Assembly (NCBI RefSeq): GCF_000203915.1
Contig: NC_008391.1
Coordinates: forward strand, 1,736,001 to 1,800,000
Direction: 5' to 3'
Length of the DNA: 64,000 nt
Source: Burkholderia ambifaria AMMD
GTDB lineage: Bacteria > Pseudomonadota > Gammaproteobacteria > Burkholderiales > Burkholderiaceae
Below the pieces are notes generated by a model. That model was not told the origin of the DNA. It saw nothing but the letters and a program-made list of their open reading frames with translations, and made no database searches. Positions 8,842 to 18,302 of the stretch are shown here, piece by piece. Each line of letters begins with the position of its first letter. Positions within the stretch are counted from its first letter, which is position 1. The translations under genes and the position numbers were made by a program.

Positions 8842-9792
8842 ATGTCCACTTCACTCGACAAGCTCGCCCGCGGCGGCTTCAGCATCGGCATCGAATTGCC
8901 GCTCGACAACGACTGGTCGCTGGCTGGCGCCGCGAAGCGCCAGCATGACGGCCGCCGTCCCGGCGTGCCCGACCTGACACTTCATGCGACGCTCGCGCGA
9001 CTGGCCGACACGCTCGGCTTCCGCGCGCTCTGGGTGCGCGACGTGCCGGTGTACGACCCGTCGTTCGGCGATGCCGCGCAAGTGTTCGAGACCTTCTCGT
9101 ATCTCGGCTACCTCGCCGGCATCACCCGCGACATCCTGCTCGGCACGGCAGCCGTCGTGCTGCCGCTGCGCGAACCGCTGCTGACGCTGAAATCGGCCGC
9201 GACGATCCAGGAGCTGAGCGACGGACGCCTGCTGCTCGGCGTCGCGAGCGGCGACCGGCCGGTCGAATATCCGCTGTTCGGCCGCGACTTCGCGTCACGC
9301 GGCGCGAATTTCCGCGACCAGATCGCGCTGCTGCGCGATGGCGCGCGCGGACACCTGCCGCCGGGCCTGGACGTGCTGCCGGCCGCGCGTTCGCCGGTGC
9401 CGCTGCTCGTCGCGGGCCTCGCGCAGCAGACGCCCGCATGGATCGGCGAACACATGGACGGCTGCCTCGCCTATCCGGGCACGCCGGACGATCACCTGCA
9501 GCGCGCCGCGAACTGGCGCGCGGTGGCCGGCGACAAGCCGTACGTGAGCTTCATCCACCTCGACCTCGCGGAAGATCCGCACGAACCGCTTCAGCGACAC
9601 CGCTTCGGCGCGCGCGCCGGGCGCATCGCGCTGACGGAAGAGCTCGCGGCGATGCGCGACGCGGGCGTGCAACACATCGGCCTGCATCTGCGCCGCAATC
9701 GCCGGCCGCTCGACGAGACGATGGCCGAGATTGCCGCGGACGTGCTGCCGGCGTTCCATCCGGCCAGCAACCCGCACACGTGTGTCGCATGA
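8842..9792 (+). CDS. LLM-class luciferase-like flavin oxidoreductase
   Basis: A 316-residue bacterial-luciferase-like (alpha/beta)8-barrel protein. The segments [13 protein letters not shown] (N-terminus), [14 protein letters not shown] and [20 protein letters not shown] are characteristic of the TIGR03571-type LLM subgroup. These enzymes use FMNH2 or F420; in Burkholderia FMN with a partner reductase is likelier. The substrate is unknown. It is embedded in the MFS-MoaF-LLM operon downstream of the LysR regulator. Confidence 0.82.
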   Translation: MSTSLDKLARGGFSIGIELPLDNDWSLAGAAKRQHDGRRPGVPDLTLHATLARLADTLGFRALWVRDVPVYDPSFGDAAQVFETFSYLGYLAGITRDILLGTAAVVLPLREPLLTLKSAATIQELSDGRLLLGVASGDRPVEYPLFGRDFASRGANFRDQIALLRDGARGHLPPGLDVLPAARSPVPLLVAGLAQQTPAWIGEHMDGCLAYPGTPDDHLQRAANWRAVAGDKPYVSFIHLDLAEDPHEPLQRHRFGARAGRIALTEELAAMRDAGVQHIGLHLRRNRRPLDETMAEIAADVLPAFHPASNPHTCVA

Positions 9793-9817
9793 GGCCGGCC
9801 CCGGCCAGCGCCGATTC

Positions 9818-9832
9818 TTGAATTTGAATCAA
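9818..9832. promoter_or_regulatory. Second copy of the LysR-type palindrome
   Basis: The 15-base sequence TTGAATTTGAATCAA, preceded by ATTC as at 7170, lies about 95 bases upstream of the aldo-keto reductase start. It probably marks a second promoter in the cluster under the same LysR regulator. Confidence 0.55.
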
Positions 9833-9925
9833 ATATTTTTGACCTCTGAAGGCGTTTATCTCATCAGTCCCGAACGCCAGAATGACTTCCATACCGAACC
9901 CGTTCCACTTTCCCAGGAGCCCACG

Positions 9926-10732
9926 ATGAGCAACGTTCCCGCATTCGGCCTCGGCACCTTCCGCCTGCAGGGCCAGGTCGTCATCGACTCGGTCCGCAAC
10001 GGCCTCGACGTCGGCTACCGCGCGATCGACACCGCGCAGATCTACGGCAACGAAGCCGAAGTCGGCGAAGCGATCGCCGCATCGGGCGTGCGCCGCGAAG
10101 ACCTGTTCCTCACGACCAAGATCTGGGTCGACAACTACGCGCCGGAAAAACTGGCGGCCAGCCTCGAGGAAAGCCTGCGCAAGCTGCGCACCGACATCGT
10201 CGACCTGACGCTGATCCACTGGCCGGCGCCGGGCAACGGCGTGTCGATCCACGCGTTCATGACCGCGCTCGCCGACGCGAAGGCGAAGGGCCTCACGCGC
10301 CAGATCGGCATCTCGAACTTCAACATCGAACTGACGAAGGAAGCGATCGCGGCCGTCGGCAAGGATGCGATCGCGACGAACCAGATCGAACTGAGCCCGT
10401 ACCTGCAGAACCGCAAGCTGGTCGAGTTCCTGAACGGCGAAGGCATCCACGTGACGTCGTACATGACGCTCGCCTACGGCAAGGTGCTCGGCGACCCGGT
10501 GATCGGCGCGATCGCGCAACGTCACGACGCGACGCCGGCGCAGGTTGCGCTCGCGTGGGCGCTGCAGCTCGGCTACTCGGTGATTCCGTCGTCGACGAAG
10601 CGCGAGAACCTCGCGAGCAACCTGCTCGCGCAGACGCTGCGCCTGACCGACGAAGACATGGCGCAGATCGCCGCGCTCGAGCGCAACGGCCGCGAAGTCG
10701 ACCCAGCCGGCCTCGCGCCGACGTGGGACTAA
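9926..10732 (+). CDS. dkgB: Aldo/keto reductase, DkgB-like (2,5-diketo-D-gluconate reductase B type)
   Basis: A 268-residue (alpha/beta)8-barrel NADPH reductase. The catalytic tetrad is visible as Asp35, Tyr40, Lys65 and His98 in the motifs [18 protein letters not shown] and LIHWP. DkgB enzymes reduce 2,5-diketogluconate in vitro and physiologically act on methylglyoxal and other reactive carbonyls. CCAGGAG precedes the ATG at good distance. It is preceded by its own copy of the LysR-type palindrome and followed 65 bases later by an old-yellow-enzyme gene, which suits a carbonyl/electrophile detoxification unit. Confidence 0.85.
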   Translation: MSNVPAFGLGTFRLQGQVVIDSVRNGLDVGYRAIDTAQIYGNEAEVGEAIAASGVRREDLFLTTKIWVDNYAPEKLAASLEESLRKLRTDIVDLTLIHWPAPGNGVSIHAFMTALADAKAKGLTRQIGISNFNIELTKEAIAAVGKDAIATNQIELSPYLQNRKLVEFLNGEGIHVTSYMTLAYGKVLGDPVIGAIAQRHDATPAQVALAWALQLGYSVIPSSTKRENLASNLLAQTLRLTDEDMAQIAALERNGREVDPAGLAPTWD

Positions 10733-10797
10733 GCGCGCCTCACTCGTAATCGACCCGTCCGCGGCCAGCCGGCCGCGGCACCCGACAGGACCTCACC

Positions 10798-11913
10798 ATG
10801 ACCCACGACCCGCTTTTTCAACCGCTGCGATTCGGCGCGCTGACGCTGCCGAACCGTATCGTGATGCCGCCGATGACGCGTTCGCGCGCGAGCCAGCCCG
10901 GCGACGAAGCCAACGAACTGATGGCCGCGTATTACGCGCAGCGCGCGAGCGCCGGCCTGATCGTCAGCGAAGGCACCTACATCGCGCCGCTCGGCAAGGG
11001 CTACGCGTGGACGCCCGGCATCCACACGCCGTCGCAGGTCGCCGGCTGGCGCCGGGTGACGGACGCCGTGCACGCCGCGCACGGCCGCATTTTCGCGCAG
11101 CTGTGGCATGTCGGCCGGCTCAGCCATACGAGCCTGCTCGGTGGCAAGCAACCGGTGTCGTCGTCGCCGATCCAGGCGAAAGGCGTGAACGTGTTCATCG
11201 CCGGCGAGGACGGCAGCACGCCGGGCTTCGTGCAGGCGTCCGAGCCGCGCGCGCTGTCCGTCGACGAGATCCGCGAGATCGTCGATCAATACCGCGCCGC
11301 CGCCCGCAACGCGATCGAGGCCGGCTTCGACGGCGTCGAGCTGCACGGCGCGAACGGCTATCTCGTGAACCAGTTCATCGATTCGAACGCGAACACGCGC
11401 ACCGACGCGTACGGCGGCTCGCTGGAAAACCGGCTGCGCTTCCTGCGCGAAGTCGTGCAGGCGCTGATCGAAGGCACCGGCGACGCGTCGCGCGTCGGCG
11501 TCCGCCTCGCGCCGCTGACCACGTTGAACGGCTGCGTCGACGACGATCCGGAAACGACCTACCTCGCCGCCGCGAAGCTGCTCGGCGAACTCGGCATCGG
11601 CTACCTGCACATCGCGGAAGCCGACTGGGACGACGCGCCGCTGATGCCGGTCGAGTTCAAGCGGCAACTGCGCGCGGCGTTCCCCGGCGTGCTGATCTAC
11701 GCCGGCGCATACACGGCCGAACGCGCCCGCGAAGCGATCGCCGCCGGCTGGGCCGACCTGATCGCATTCGGCCGCCCGTTCGTCGCGAACCCCGACCTGC
11801 CCGAGCGCCTGCGCACCGGTGCCGCGCTCGCGCCGCACGATCGCAACACGCTGTTCGGCGGCGGTGCGAAAGGCCTGATCGACTATCCGACGCTCGCGCA
11901 GGCCGCGGCCTGA
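10798..11913 (+). CDS. nemA: Old-yellow-enzyme family alkene reductase (NemA-like)
   Basis: A 371-residue FMN-dependent ene-reductase. The HGANGY motif supplies the substrate-binding pair His183/Asn186 and Tyr188, and the following TRTDAYGGSLENR segment is strongly conserved in the NemA/OYE group. Such enzymes reduce alpha,beta-unsaturated carbonyls, N-ethylmaleimide and nitro compounds with NADPH. It lies between two aldo-keto reductases on the same strand and follows the LLM flavoenzyme, so the cluster looks devoted to reactive carbonyls and electrophiles. Confidence 0.88.
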   Translation: MTHDPLFQPLRFGALTLPNRIVMPPMTRSRASQPGDEANELMAAYYAQRASAGLIVSEGTYIAPLGKGYAWTPGIHTPSQVAGWRRVTDAVHAAHGRIFAQLWHVGRLSHTSLLGGKQPVSSSPIQAKGVNVFIAGEDGSTPGFVQASEPRALSVDEIREIVDQYRAAARNAIEAGFDGVELHGANGYLVNQFIDSNANTRTDAYGGSLENRLRFLREVVQALIEGTGDASRVGVRLAPLTTLNGCVDDDPETTYLAAAKLLGELGIGYLHIAEADWDDAPLMPVEFKRQLRAAFPGVLIYAGAYTAERAREAIAAGWADLIAFGRPFVANPDLPERLRTGAALAPHDRNTLFGGGAKGLIDYPTLAQAAA

Positions 11914-11944
11914 GCGGGCGGCCGCAACGACTCCGAGACTGCTC

Positions 11945-12949
11945 ATGAGAATCACGCTCCCTTCCCGCCTGGGTTTCGGCACCGCGCCGCTGGGCAACAT
12001 GTACCGGGACATCCCGCACGAAGAAGCGCTGGCCACCGTCGATGCGGCGTGGCGGGGCGGCATCCGCTACTTCGACGCCGCGCCGCTGTATGGCGCCGGC
12101 CTCGCCGAGCTGCGTCTCGGTGAAGCGCTCACCGGACGGCCGCGCGACGAATATGCGCTCGGCACCAAGGTCGGCCGGCTCGTCCTCGACGAACACGAGG
12201 ACGCGTCGCAACGCGATCTCGGCGAAAAAGGCGGGCTGTTCCGTCACGGGCTGCCGAACCGGATCGTCTACGACTACACCGCGGACGGCACGCTGCGCTC
12301 GATCGAGGCCAGCCTCGCACGGCTGCGCACCGACCGGCTCGACACCGTGTGGATTCACGATCCGGCCGTCGATTTTCACGGCGACGCATGGCGCGACGTG
12401 TTCGACGTCGCGATGTCGGGCGCGGCGAAGGCGCTCACGCGGCTGCGCGACGAGAAGGTCATCAAGGGCTGGGGGCTCGGCGTGAACCGCGTCGAGCCGT
12501 GCGAACTCGCACTCGAGCGTTCGGATCCAGACGGCTTCCTGCTCGCCGGACGCTATACGCTGCTCGATCACGCGGGTGCGCTCGAACGGCTGATGCCGGA
12601 AAGCGCCGCGCGCGGGCTCGGGATCATCGTCGGCGGCCCGTACAACTCGGGCGTGCTGGCGGGCGGCACGCATTTCGAGTACCAGCCGGCCACGCAGGCG
12701 ATGCTCGAGCGCGTCGCGCGCATCCGTGGGCTCTGCGAACGGTTCGGTGTCGACATTCGCGCGGTGGCCTTGCAGTTCTCGCTCGCCCATCCGGCCGTCG
12801 CGGCAGCGATTCCCGGCGCCAGCCGGCCCGAGCGCATCGACGAGAACCTGCGTCTCGCGGCGGCGCCGATCCCGGCGGCACTGTGGGCGGCGCTGAAGGC
12901 CGAGCGCCTGATCGCCGAGCACGCACCGACGCCGGCCGGCGCGGATTGA
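11945..12949 (+). CDS. Aldo/keto reductase, aldose 1-dehydrogenase type
   Basis: A 334-residue aldo-keto reductase with the active-site pair Asp44/Tyr49 in RYFDAAPLYGAGLAE, a lysine in GTKVGR and His in WIHDP. The LGFGTAPLGNM start and RDEYALGTKVGR segment are typical of D-threo-aldose (L-fucose/L-galactose) 1-dehydrogenases and pyridoxal dehydrogenases, which oxidise sugars to lactones. It begins 31 bases after the OYE gene and is probably the last gene of that transcript. Sugar specificity cannot be settled from sequence alone. Confidence 0.8.
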   Translation: MRITLPSRLGFGTAPLGNMYRDIPHEEALATVDAAWRGGIRYFDAAPLYGAGLAELRLGEALTGRPRDEYALGTKVGRLVLDEHEDASQRDLGEKGGLFRHGLPNRIVYDYTADGTLRSIEASLARLRTDRLDTVWIHDPAVDFHGDAWRDVFDVAMSGAAKALTRLRDEKVIKGWGLGVNRVEPCELALERSDPDGFLLAGRYTLLDHAGALERLMPESAARGLGIIVGGPYNSGVLAGGTHFEYQPATQAMLERVARIRGLCERFGVDIRAVALQFSLAHPAVAAAIPGASRPERIDENLRLAAAPIPAALWAALKAERLIAEHAPTPAGAD

Positions 12950-13138
12950 AGCGGTCTCAAGCGGTCTGAAGCGGCGGACGTAGCCGCTGCGGCGCGCAGC
13001 GGTGGCGTTCGCGCGCCGGCAATCGCGGCGGCTATCGTCGCGATTGCCATTTCCGAATTGCAGCCTGCGCAATCGGCGTCTAGCGTTTACGGGTTCGACT
13101 CCGCACGATCGTCACCCGACCTGAAAGGACGCGCCGCC

Positions 13139-13675
13139 ATGCCAAGCCCCTCCCCGACACGCGACATGTTGCTGGCCTTCGCAGCCGGTCTTTCATTCGC
13201 GGCCTGCGCCGCGCCGGCCTACGCCGACGATGCCGCCGGCCTCGCGCCGCCCGGCCCCGCGACACCCGTGCTGTCGACGACGGCGACCGGCGTGCAGATC
13301 TACACATGCGAATACGATGCCGACCACCGGCTCGCGTGGGCATTCCAGCGCCCGGAAGCGATGCTGTTCGATGCCGGCGGCACGCTCGTCGTGCGGCACG
13401 GCGCGGGGCCGTCATGGGAAGCGCTCGATGGCAGCCGCATCACCGGCAAGAAGCTCGCGGAAGCGCCGAGCGCGCGCGCCGGCAGCGTTCCTCAATTGCT
13501 GCTCGCCGCGACGCCGGCCGCAACGGGCACGAAGGCCGCGGCCGGCACGCTCGCCGGCGTGCGCTTCGTGCAGCGGCTCGACACCGCGGGCGGCACGCCG
13601 CCGGAGCCCGCGTGTTCGACCGAGCATGCGGTCGGCCGCTTTCCGTATTTCGCGCGCTACGTGTTCCTGAAGTAA
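13139..13675 (+). CDS. DUF3455 family secreted protein
   Basis: A 178-residue protein with a signal peptide of about 30 residues (hydrophobic FAAGLSFAACAAPAYADD). The mature part shows the GVQIYTCEYDADHRLAWAF and YFARYVFLK motifs of the DUF3455 family, found in secreted or envelope proteins of proteobacteria and fungi with no established function. GAAAGGA precedes the ATG at 139 of the 13-kb block; a GTG-type start further upstream is less likely. It is flanked by gaps and appears monocistronic. Confidence 0.8.
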   Translation: MPSPSPTRDMLLAFAAGLSFAACAAPAYADDAAGLAPPGPATPVLSTTATGVQIYTCEYDADHRLAWAFQRPEAMLFDAGGTLVVRHGAGPSWEALDGSRITGKKLAEAPSARAGSVPQLLLAATPAATGTKAAAGTLAGVRFVQRLDTAGGTPPEPACSTEHAVGRFPYFARYVFLK

Positions 13676-13680
13676 CGCAC

Positions 13681-13713
13681 GACGGCGGCCGCCCGAATCA
13701 GGGCGCCGCCGTC
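13681..13713. terminator. Strong GC hairpin after DUF3455 gene
   Basis: Arms GACGGCGGC...GCCC and GGGC...GCCGCCGTC enclose a short GAATCA loop immediately after the stop codon. It lacks a run of T, so it may be a weak or bidirectional terminator between convergent genes, or an mRNA 3'-end stabiliser. Confidence 0.42.
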
Positions 13714-13780
13714 ACATGCGACTTGATCAGTTATCCTTTGTTTTTACGGCATCGCTCCGCTTCCGCGCGATGCCTCAGCC

Positions 13781-14446
13781 TCAGCGAATCCGCATCGATA
13801 GTTCGACATCGCCACCGAACGGCACCGACAGATAGCCGTTCTGCGGCGCGCGCACGTAGGCGAGGTAGTCGGGGCTGTATTCCGCATTGTCGGCAACGAC
13901 GAACGCGCCGGCCCGCAGCCGCGGCTCGACCCGTTCGAGAATCTCCGGATACAACGCCTTCGCGCCGTCGAGCAGCAGCAAGTCGACCGTGTCCGGCAGA
14001 TCGCTGGCCAGCGTGCGCAACGCATCGCCTTCCCGAATCTCCACCAGATCGGCCAGCCCGGCCGCCGCCAGATTGGCGCGCGCCCGCGCGACCTTCGACG
14101 CTTCGAACTCGCTCGTGATCACCCGGCCGCCGCCGTTGTCGCGCAGCGCGGCCGCAAGGTGCAGCGTCGAGATGCCGAACGACGTGCCGAACTCGACGAT
14201 CGACCGTGCGCCGCAGCCGCGCGCGAGCATGTACAGCAGCGTGCCCGTCTCGCGCGACACCGCGAGCGGATAGTCCTTCAGGCGTGCATAGAAATCGGCG
14301 TAATCGGTCTTGCTGCGCATCAGCCGCATTTGCTCGTCGTGCGACACGTTGGCGAAATCCGGGTTCGATGCGGGCGACGAGGCTTCGGCTTCGTCGAACA
14401 GGCGCGCGAGCAGCGACGCCAACGGGTCGTGAATCAGGGTGGTCAT
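13781..14446 (-). CDS. SAM-dependent O-methyltransferase (class I)
   Basis: A 221-residue Rossmann-type methyltransferase. The SAM-binding motif I is VEFGTSFGISTLHLAAALR, followed by an acidic motif VITSEFEASK, GDALRTL and VDLLLLDGAK; this is the order seen in the Methyltransf_24/O-methyltransferase group acting on small phenolic or caffeoyl-like compounds. Start 14446 gives the usual N-terminus; the frame is open for 20 further codons. It is divergent from a TetR gene, its likely regulator. The substrate is unknown. Confidence 0.82.
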   Translation of the reverse strand: MTTLIHDPLASLLARLFDEAEASSPASNPDFANVSHDEQMRLMRSKTDYADFYARLKDYPLAVSRETGTLLYMLARGCGARSIVEFGTSFGISTLHLAAALRDNGGGRVITSEFEASKVARARANLAAAGLADLVEIREGDALRTLASDLPDTVDLLLLDGAKALYPEILERVEPRLRAGAFVVADNAEYSPDYLAYVRAPQNGYLSVPFGGDVELSMRIR

Positions 14447-14539
14447 GCGAATCTCCGAAGTCAGGTTGAGTGCGTCAGTACGCCCGACTAGAATATGACG
14501 AATCATTCAGGTTTTACTATTCGCATTGGCAGACCCGTC

Positions 14540-15172
14540 ATGACCGACCGCCGCAACGCCCCGATCGCCTCGCGCAAGCAGCCCAAGCAGGCCCGCTCGA
14601 CCCGTCTCGTCGACGACGTGCTGCAGGCCGCTATTCAGGTTTTGGCGACCGAAGGCGCGCAGCGCTTCACGATGGCGCGCGTGGCCGAGCGCGCCGGCGT
14701 GAGTGTCGGCTCGCTGTACCAGTACTTCCCGAACAAGGCGGCCGTGCTGTTCCGGCTCCAGCACGACGAATGGCGGCAGACCTCCGAGATGCTGTGCGGG
14801 ATGCTGCAGGACACGCGCCAGACGCCGCCCGAGCGGCTGCGCACTGCCGTCCACGCGTTCATCCGTTCGGAATGCGACGAGGCGTCGATGCGCATTGCGC
14901 TCGACGACGCCGCGCCCCTCTATCGCGACGCCCCGGAGGCGCGAGAAGTGAAGGCCGAGGGCAACCGCGTCTTCAGCGCGTTCATGCGCGAAATGCTGCC
15001 CGACGTGTCGGACGCCACGCATGCGCTCGCGTGCGAACTGGTCATGACGACGCTCACGACGGGCGGCAAGGCGTTCTCCGAAACCGAGCGCACGCCCGCG
15101 GAAATCGACGCCTATTCGAACGCGATGGCCGACATGTTCTGCGTGTACCTCGCGCATCTCGCGCAGGCTTGA
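14540..15172 (+). CDS. TetR-family transcriptional regulator
   Basis: A 210-residue TetR repressor. After a basic stretch (RKQPKQARSTRLVDDVLQAA) the helix-turn-helix covers about residues 24-70 and ends in GVSVGSLYQYFPNKAAV. The C-terminal part resembles the TetR_C domain with an ALVLxxx-type dimer helix. It is divergent from the O-methyltransferase gene with a 93-base spacer, so it probably controls that gene. I see no clean palindrome in the spacer. Confidence 0.84.
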   Translation: MTDRRNAPIASRKQPKQARSTRLVDDVLQAAIQVLATEGAQRFTMARVAERAGVSVGSLYQYFPNKAAVLFRLQHDEWRQTSEMLCGMLQDTRQTPPERLRTAVHAFIRSECDEASMRIALDDAAPLYRDAPEAREVKAEGNRVFSAFMREMLPDVSDATHALACELVMTTLTTGGKAFSETERTPAEIDAYSNAMADMFCVYLAHLAQA

Positions 15173-15675
15173 CGGACAAGGCGCCAGGACCAGGCGCCAG
15201 CGCGGCACCGATATCATCCGGATTTGGGTTGCGCGCGGCCGCTTTTAAGCGTCCGCCCGGCCTCGACGAAAGACATCCGTAAGCCTCGACGCATCACCCT
15301 GCCCGCCGCCCCCGCCTTCAAATAATCGCCTTAACGGATTCGAACTAGGCGTATACACGCGTTCCGCGACGACGAAGCCCCGTTGCACGCCGATATAAGC
15401 GCTGCGACATGCGCTGCATGCTCTTCCCCCAATGGGACGTGATGGGCCGTTCGCCTAACCTTCGCTACGGCAAAGCGCACGTGACGGGGTCGACCCCACC
15501 ACGCGTCGTACGACGCGACACACTCGCGCCCGCTTCGAAGCGCGTACGACGACATGGCTCACGCGTCATGCGTCATGCGTCCCCACGACGTTGCCGACAA
15601 TTTCAACCAGATACGAGACACCCTGACGACGGTCCGCTACAGGCCGTTTCAGCATGCTGATAAAGGAGCAAGCTC
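15173..15675 (+). other. Long gene-free region and leader before purine permease
   Basis: About 500 bases without a supported gene. The first half contains no recognisable element. The last 70 bases form a structured leader (see 15611-15668). A repeated GCGTCATGCGTCATGCGT stretch lies near 15565-15582. A promoter for the permease must lie in this interval but no consensus is obvious. Confidence 0.55.
15611..15668 (+). promoter_or_regulatory. Candidate structured leader / riboswitch-like element of the purine permease
   Basis: Just before the AAGGAG at 15663-15668, CCCTGAC (15621-15627) can pair with GTC (15632-15634) and CAGG (15640-15643), giving a compact two-part hairpin with an asymmetric CGCTA bulge. 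A perfect TCAGCATGCTGA palindrome (15649-15660) sits between it and the ribosome binding site. Short xanthine-sensing (NMT1) riboswitches are known near the ribosome binding sites of purine genes in beta-proteobacteria; membership here is only a guess. Confidence 0.3.
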
Positions 15676-17064
15676 ATGAGTGATACCCCGGTGCAGCCGA
15701 CGGTCGGCGTCGGTGCGGAACAACCCGACTTCGGCACCAAGGGAGCCATCGACCGGTACTTCGACATTTCGTCGCGCGGCAGCACGCAGCGTCGCGAAAT
15801 CGTCGCGGGCGTGACCACTTTCCTCGCGATGGTCTATTCCGTGTTCGTCGTGCCCGGGATGTTCGGCAAGGCCGGCTTCGACACCAGCGCGGTATTCGTC
15901 GCGGTCTGCCTCACCACCGCCTTCGGTTCGCTGCTGATGGGCCTGTGGGCGAAGCTGCCGATCGCGATCGGCTGCGCGATTTCGCTGACGGCGTTCACCG
16001 CGTTCGGTCTCGTGCTCGGCAAGGGCCTGCCGCCCACCGTCGCGCTCGGCGCCGTGTTCCTGATGGGCCTCGTGTTCACCGGCATCTCGGTCACCGGCGT
16101 GCGTTCGTGGATCCTGCGCAACCTGCCTGCGGGCGTCGCGCACGGCACCGGGATCGGCATCGGCCTGTTCCTGCTGCTGATTGCGTCGAACGACGTCGGC
16201 CTCGTGATCAAGAACCCGGGCGCCGGCCTGCCGGTCTCGCTCGGCCAGATCACCGCGTTCCCGGTCATCATGTCGGTCGTCGGCCTCGCCGCGATCTTCG
16301 GGCTCGAGAAGCGCCGCGTGCCGGGCGGCATCCTGCTCGTCGTGGTCGCGATCTCGCTGATCGGCCTCGTATTCGACCCGGCCGTGAAATACCGCGGCAT
16401 CTTCGCGCTGCCGTCGCTGAGCGCGCCGGGCCACGCATCGCTGATCGGCGCGATGGACATCAAGGGCGCGCTGTCGATGGCCGTGCTGCCGAGCGTGCTG
16501 GCGCTCGTGATGACCGCCGTGTTCGACGCGACCGGCACGATCCGCGCGGTCGCCGGCCAGGCGGGCCAGCTCGACGAGAACGGCCGCATCATCAACGGCG
16601 GCCGCGCGCTGACCGCCGATTCGATCAGCTCGATTTTCTCGGGCTTCCTCGGCGGTGCGCCGGCCGCGGCCTACATCGAGTCGAGCGTGGGCGTGGCCGC
16701 CGGCGCGAAGACGGGCCTCGCGGCCGCGGTGGTCGGCCTGCTGTTCCTGGTCGTGATGTTCTTCTCGCCGCTCGCGGGCCTCGTGCCGTCGTACGCGACC
16801 GCACCCGCGCTGATGTACGTCGGCCTGCTGATGCTCGGCAGCGTGAGCAAGCTGCACATGGACGACATGGTCGACGCGATGTCGGGCCTCGTGTGCGCGG
16901 TGTTCATCGTGCTGACCGCGAACATCGTGACGGGCATCATGCTCGGCTTCTCGACGCTCGTGATCGGCCGCATCGCCAGCGGCGAATTCCGCAAGCTCAA
17001 CGTCGGCACCGTGCTCATCGCGGCCGTGCTCGTCACGTTCTATCTCGGCGGCTGGGCGATCTGA
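15676..17064 (+). CDS. NCS2 (AzgA-type) purine permease
   Basis: A 462-residue membrane protein with 12-14 predicted transmembrane helices. The cytosolic start [28 protein letters not shown] is diagnostic for the AzgA/GhxP/PurP branch of NCS2 transporters, which import adenine, guanine or hypoxanthine with protons. The conserved FDATGT and [16 protein letters not shown] segments contain the substrate-site residues of the family. AAGGAG lies 7 bases before the ATG. It is monocistronic: a strong terminator follows at 17156, and a long structured leader precedes it. Confidence 0.9.
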   Translation: MSDTPVQPTVGVGAEQPDFGTKGAIDRYFDISSRGSTQRREIVAGVTTFLAMVYSVFVVPGMFGKAGFDTSAVFVAVCLTTAFGSLLMGLWAKLPIAIGCAISLTAFTAFGLVLGKGLPPTVALGAVFLMGLVFTGISVTGVRSWILRNLPAGVAHGTGIGIGLFLLLIASNDVGLVIKNPGAGLPVSLGQITAFPVIMSVVGLAAIFGLEKRRVPGGILLVVVAISLIGLVFDPAVKYRGIFALPSLSAPGHASLIGAMDIKGALSMAVLPSVLALVMTAVFDATGTIRAVAGQAGQLDENGRIINGGRALTADSISSIFSGFLGGAPAAAYIESSVGVAAGAKTGLAAAVVGLLFLVVMFFSPLAGLVPSYATAPALMYVGLLMLGSVSKLHMDDMVDAMSGLVCAVFIVLTANIVTGIMLGFSTLVIGRIASGEFRKLNVGTVLIAAVLVTFYLGGWAI

Positions 17065-17155
17065 GCGCGGCTCATGCGCGACGTCGCTTGCGAAAAGGGC
17101 GGCGCGCAGCGGGACGACACCGTCTCCTCCCACCATCGTCGTTGATGGTCTCCCG

Positions 17156-17186
17156 GCCTGGAAACACATGTTTCCAGGCTTTTTTT
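17156..17186 (+). terminator. Rho-independent terminator after purine permease
   Basis: A perfect 11-base-pair stem with arms GCCTGGAAACA and TGTTTCCAGGC is followed by a run of seven T. It lies about 90 bases past the permease stop codon. Confidence 0.93.
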
Positions 17187-17302
17187 GCGGGTGAGCCACG
17201 GGGCTCCGGCGCCCCGCTCGGCCGGCACGGGGCGGCATGCGTCGCGTCCCTTCACGAATCCGCACGCGGTGCTACGATCGCGCTTTGTCCTCCGAAACCG
17301 TC

Positions 17303-17896
17303 ATGAATCCGTTCGGCATCGTCTCCGAATCAGACACGCGGACCGCGGCGCACAAGCCGCCGTTCATCCCGTCGTTCGGCTTCGTCGAGGTTCATGAATC
17401 GCGGCCGATCGACGCGCCGCCGTCGCGCATCATCGACGCCGTGGCCACGCTCAACATGCGGGCCGATCCGGTGATCGACGCGCTGCTCACCGTGCGCGAA
17501 ACCCCGGCGGCCCTCGCCCGCACGCTGCGCAATCGCCAGCCCCAAGCCGCGCGCGAGCGCTTCGGCTTCGACACCTTCACAGTGCTGCATCGCGACGACA
17601 CGTCGCTGTCGCTCGGCCTCGTCGGACGCTTGTGGCACCCGACGCCCGACGTGCGGACGATCGCCGACGCCGCGGCCTTCATGCGGCACGACGATCCGCA
17701 CGACGCCAAGCTCGTGCTGCGCTTCGAGGTGATCGGACTGCGCTCCGGCATGCGCCTGCTGCGCACCGAAACCTTCGTGCATTGTCCGAGCGCGCGCACG
17801 CGGCTGCTGTTCCTGCCGTACTGGCTCGCGATTCGACTGGGAAGCGGCTGGATCCGGCGGCGCACGCTGGCGGCGGTCGAGACGGCGCTCGCGTAG
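17303..17896 (+). CDS. Conserved hypothetical protein, SRPBCC-like
   Basis: A 197-residue soluble protein. The sequence alternates hydrophobic strands and ends in LLFLPYWLAIRLGSGWIRRRTLAAVE, an ending shared with many uncharacterised SRPBCC/DUF2867-like proteins. The body (GLVGRLWHPTPDV, AKLVLRFEVIGLRSGMRLLRTETFVHC) fits a beta-rich helix-grip fold that could bind a hydrophobic ligand. It lies alone between the permease terminator and a convergent membrane-protein pair. No catalytic residues can be named. Confidence 0.6.
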   Translation: MNPFGIVSESDTRTAAHKPPFIPSFGFVEVHESRPIDAPPSRIIDAVATLNMRADPVIDALLTVRETPAALARTLRNRQPQAARERFGFDTFTVLHRDDTSLSLGLVGRLWHPTPDVRTIADAAAFMRHDDPHDAKLVLRFEVIGLRSGMRLLRTETFVHCPSARTRLLFLPYWLAIRLGSGWIRRRTLAAVETALA

Positions 17897-17900
17897 ACCG

Positions 17901-18302
17901 TCAGAACGGCTTGATCAGGACCAACCCGACGACGATCCCCGCAGCCGCCACGACCGCGCCCGCCGCCTGCCCGAGCCATCGCGCGGGCACGACGACGAGA
18001 TCGTCGCGCTCCATGCGCCGCAGCGTGCCGGCCAGAATCCCGTGCAGCGCCGCCAGCGCGGTGACGACGACCAGTTTCACCGATAGCCACGTGGCGCCGA
18101 ACCAGTGACCGTTCAGCGCGATCGCGATCCCCGTGATCCAGACGAGCGCGAGTGCGGGCGCCGTCACCGTACGATCCCAGCGCCGCACCGCACGATGTAC
18201 GGCCAGGTTGGCGATACGAACGCCAATGGACAGCATCAGCAGCCCGCCGACGAACGTGACGACGGCGGCGACATGCACGGCCTTCAGCACCAGGTAGATC
18301 AT
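17901..18302 (-). CDS. Four-helix membrane protein, CopD/DUF2269-like
   Basis: A 133-residue protein with four predicted transmembrane helices. The start MIYLVLKAVHVAAVVTFVGG and a conserved tryptophan-rich segment (WITGIAIALNGHWFGATW, WLSVKLVVV) resemble CopD-like and DUF2269 membrane proteins, some of which bind heme or copper. Its start codon overlaps the stop of the upstream DUF3817 gene by four bases, so the two are translationally coupled. Function is unknown. Confidence 0.65.
   Translation of the reverse strand: MIYLVLKAVHVAAVVTFVGGLLMLSIGVRIANLAVHRAVRRWDRTVTAPALALVWITGIAIALNGHWFGATWLSVKLVVVTALAALHGILAGTLRRMERDDLVVVPARWLGQAAGAVVAAAGIVVGLVLIKPF

Noticed and set aside
14447..14539. Operator palindrome between the O-methyltransferase and TetR genes
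   Set aside because: GAATATGAC/GAATCATTC is only weakly symmetric, about chance level.
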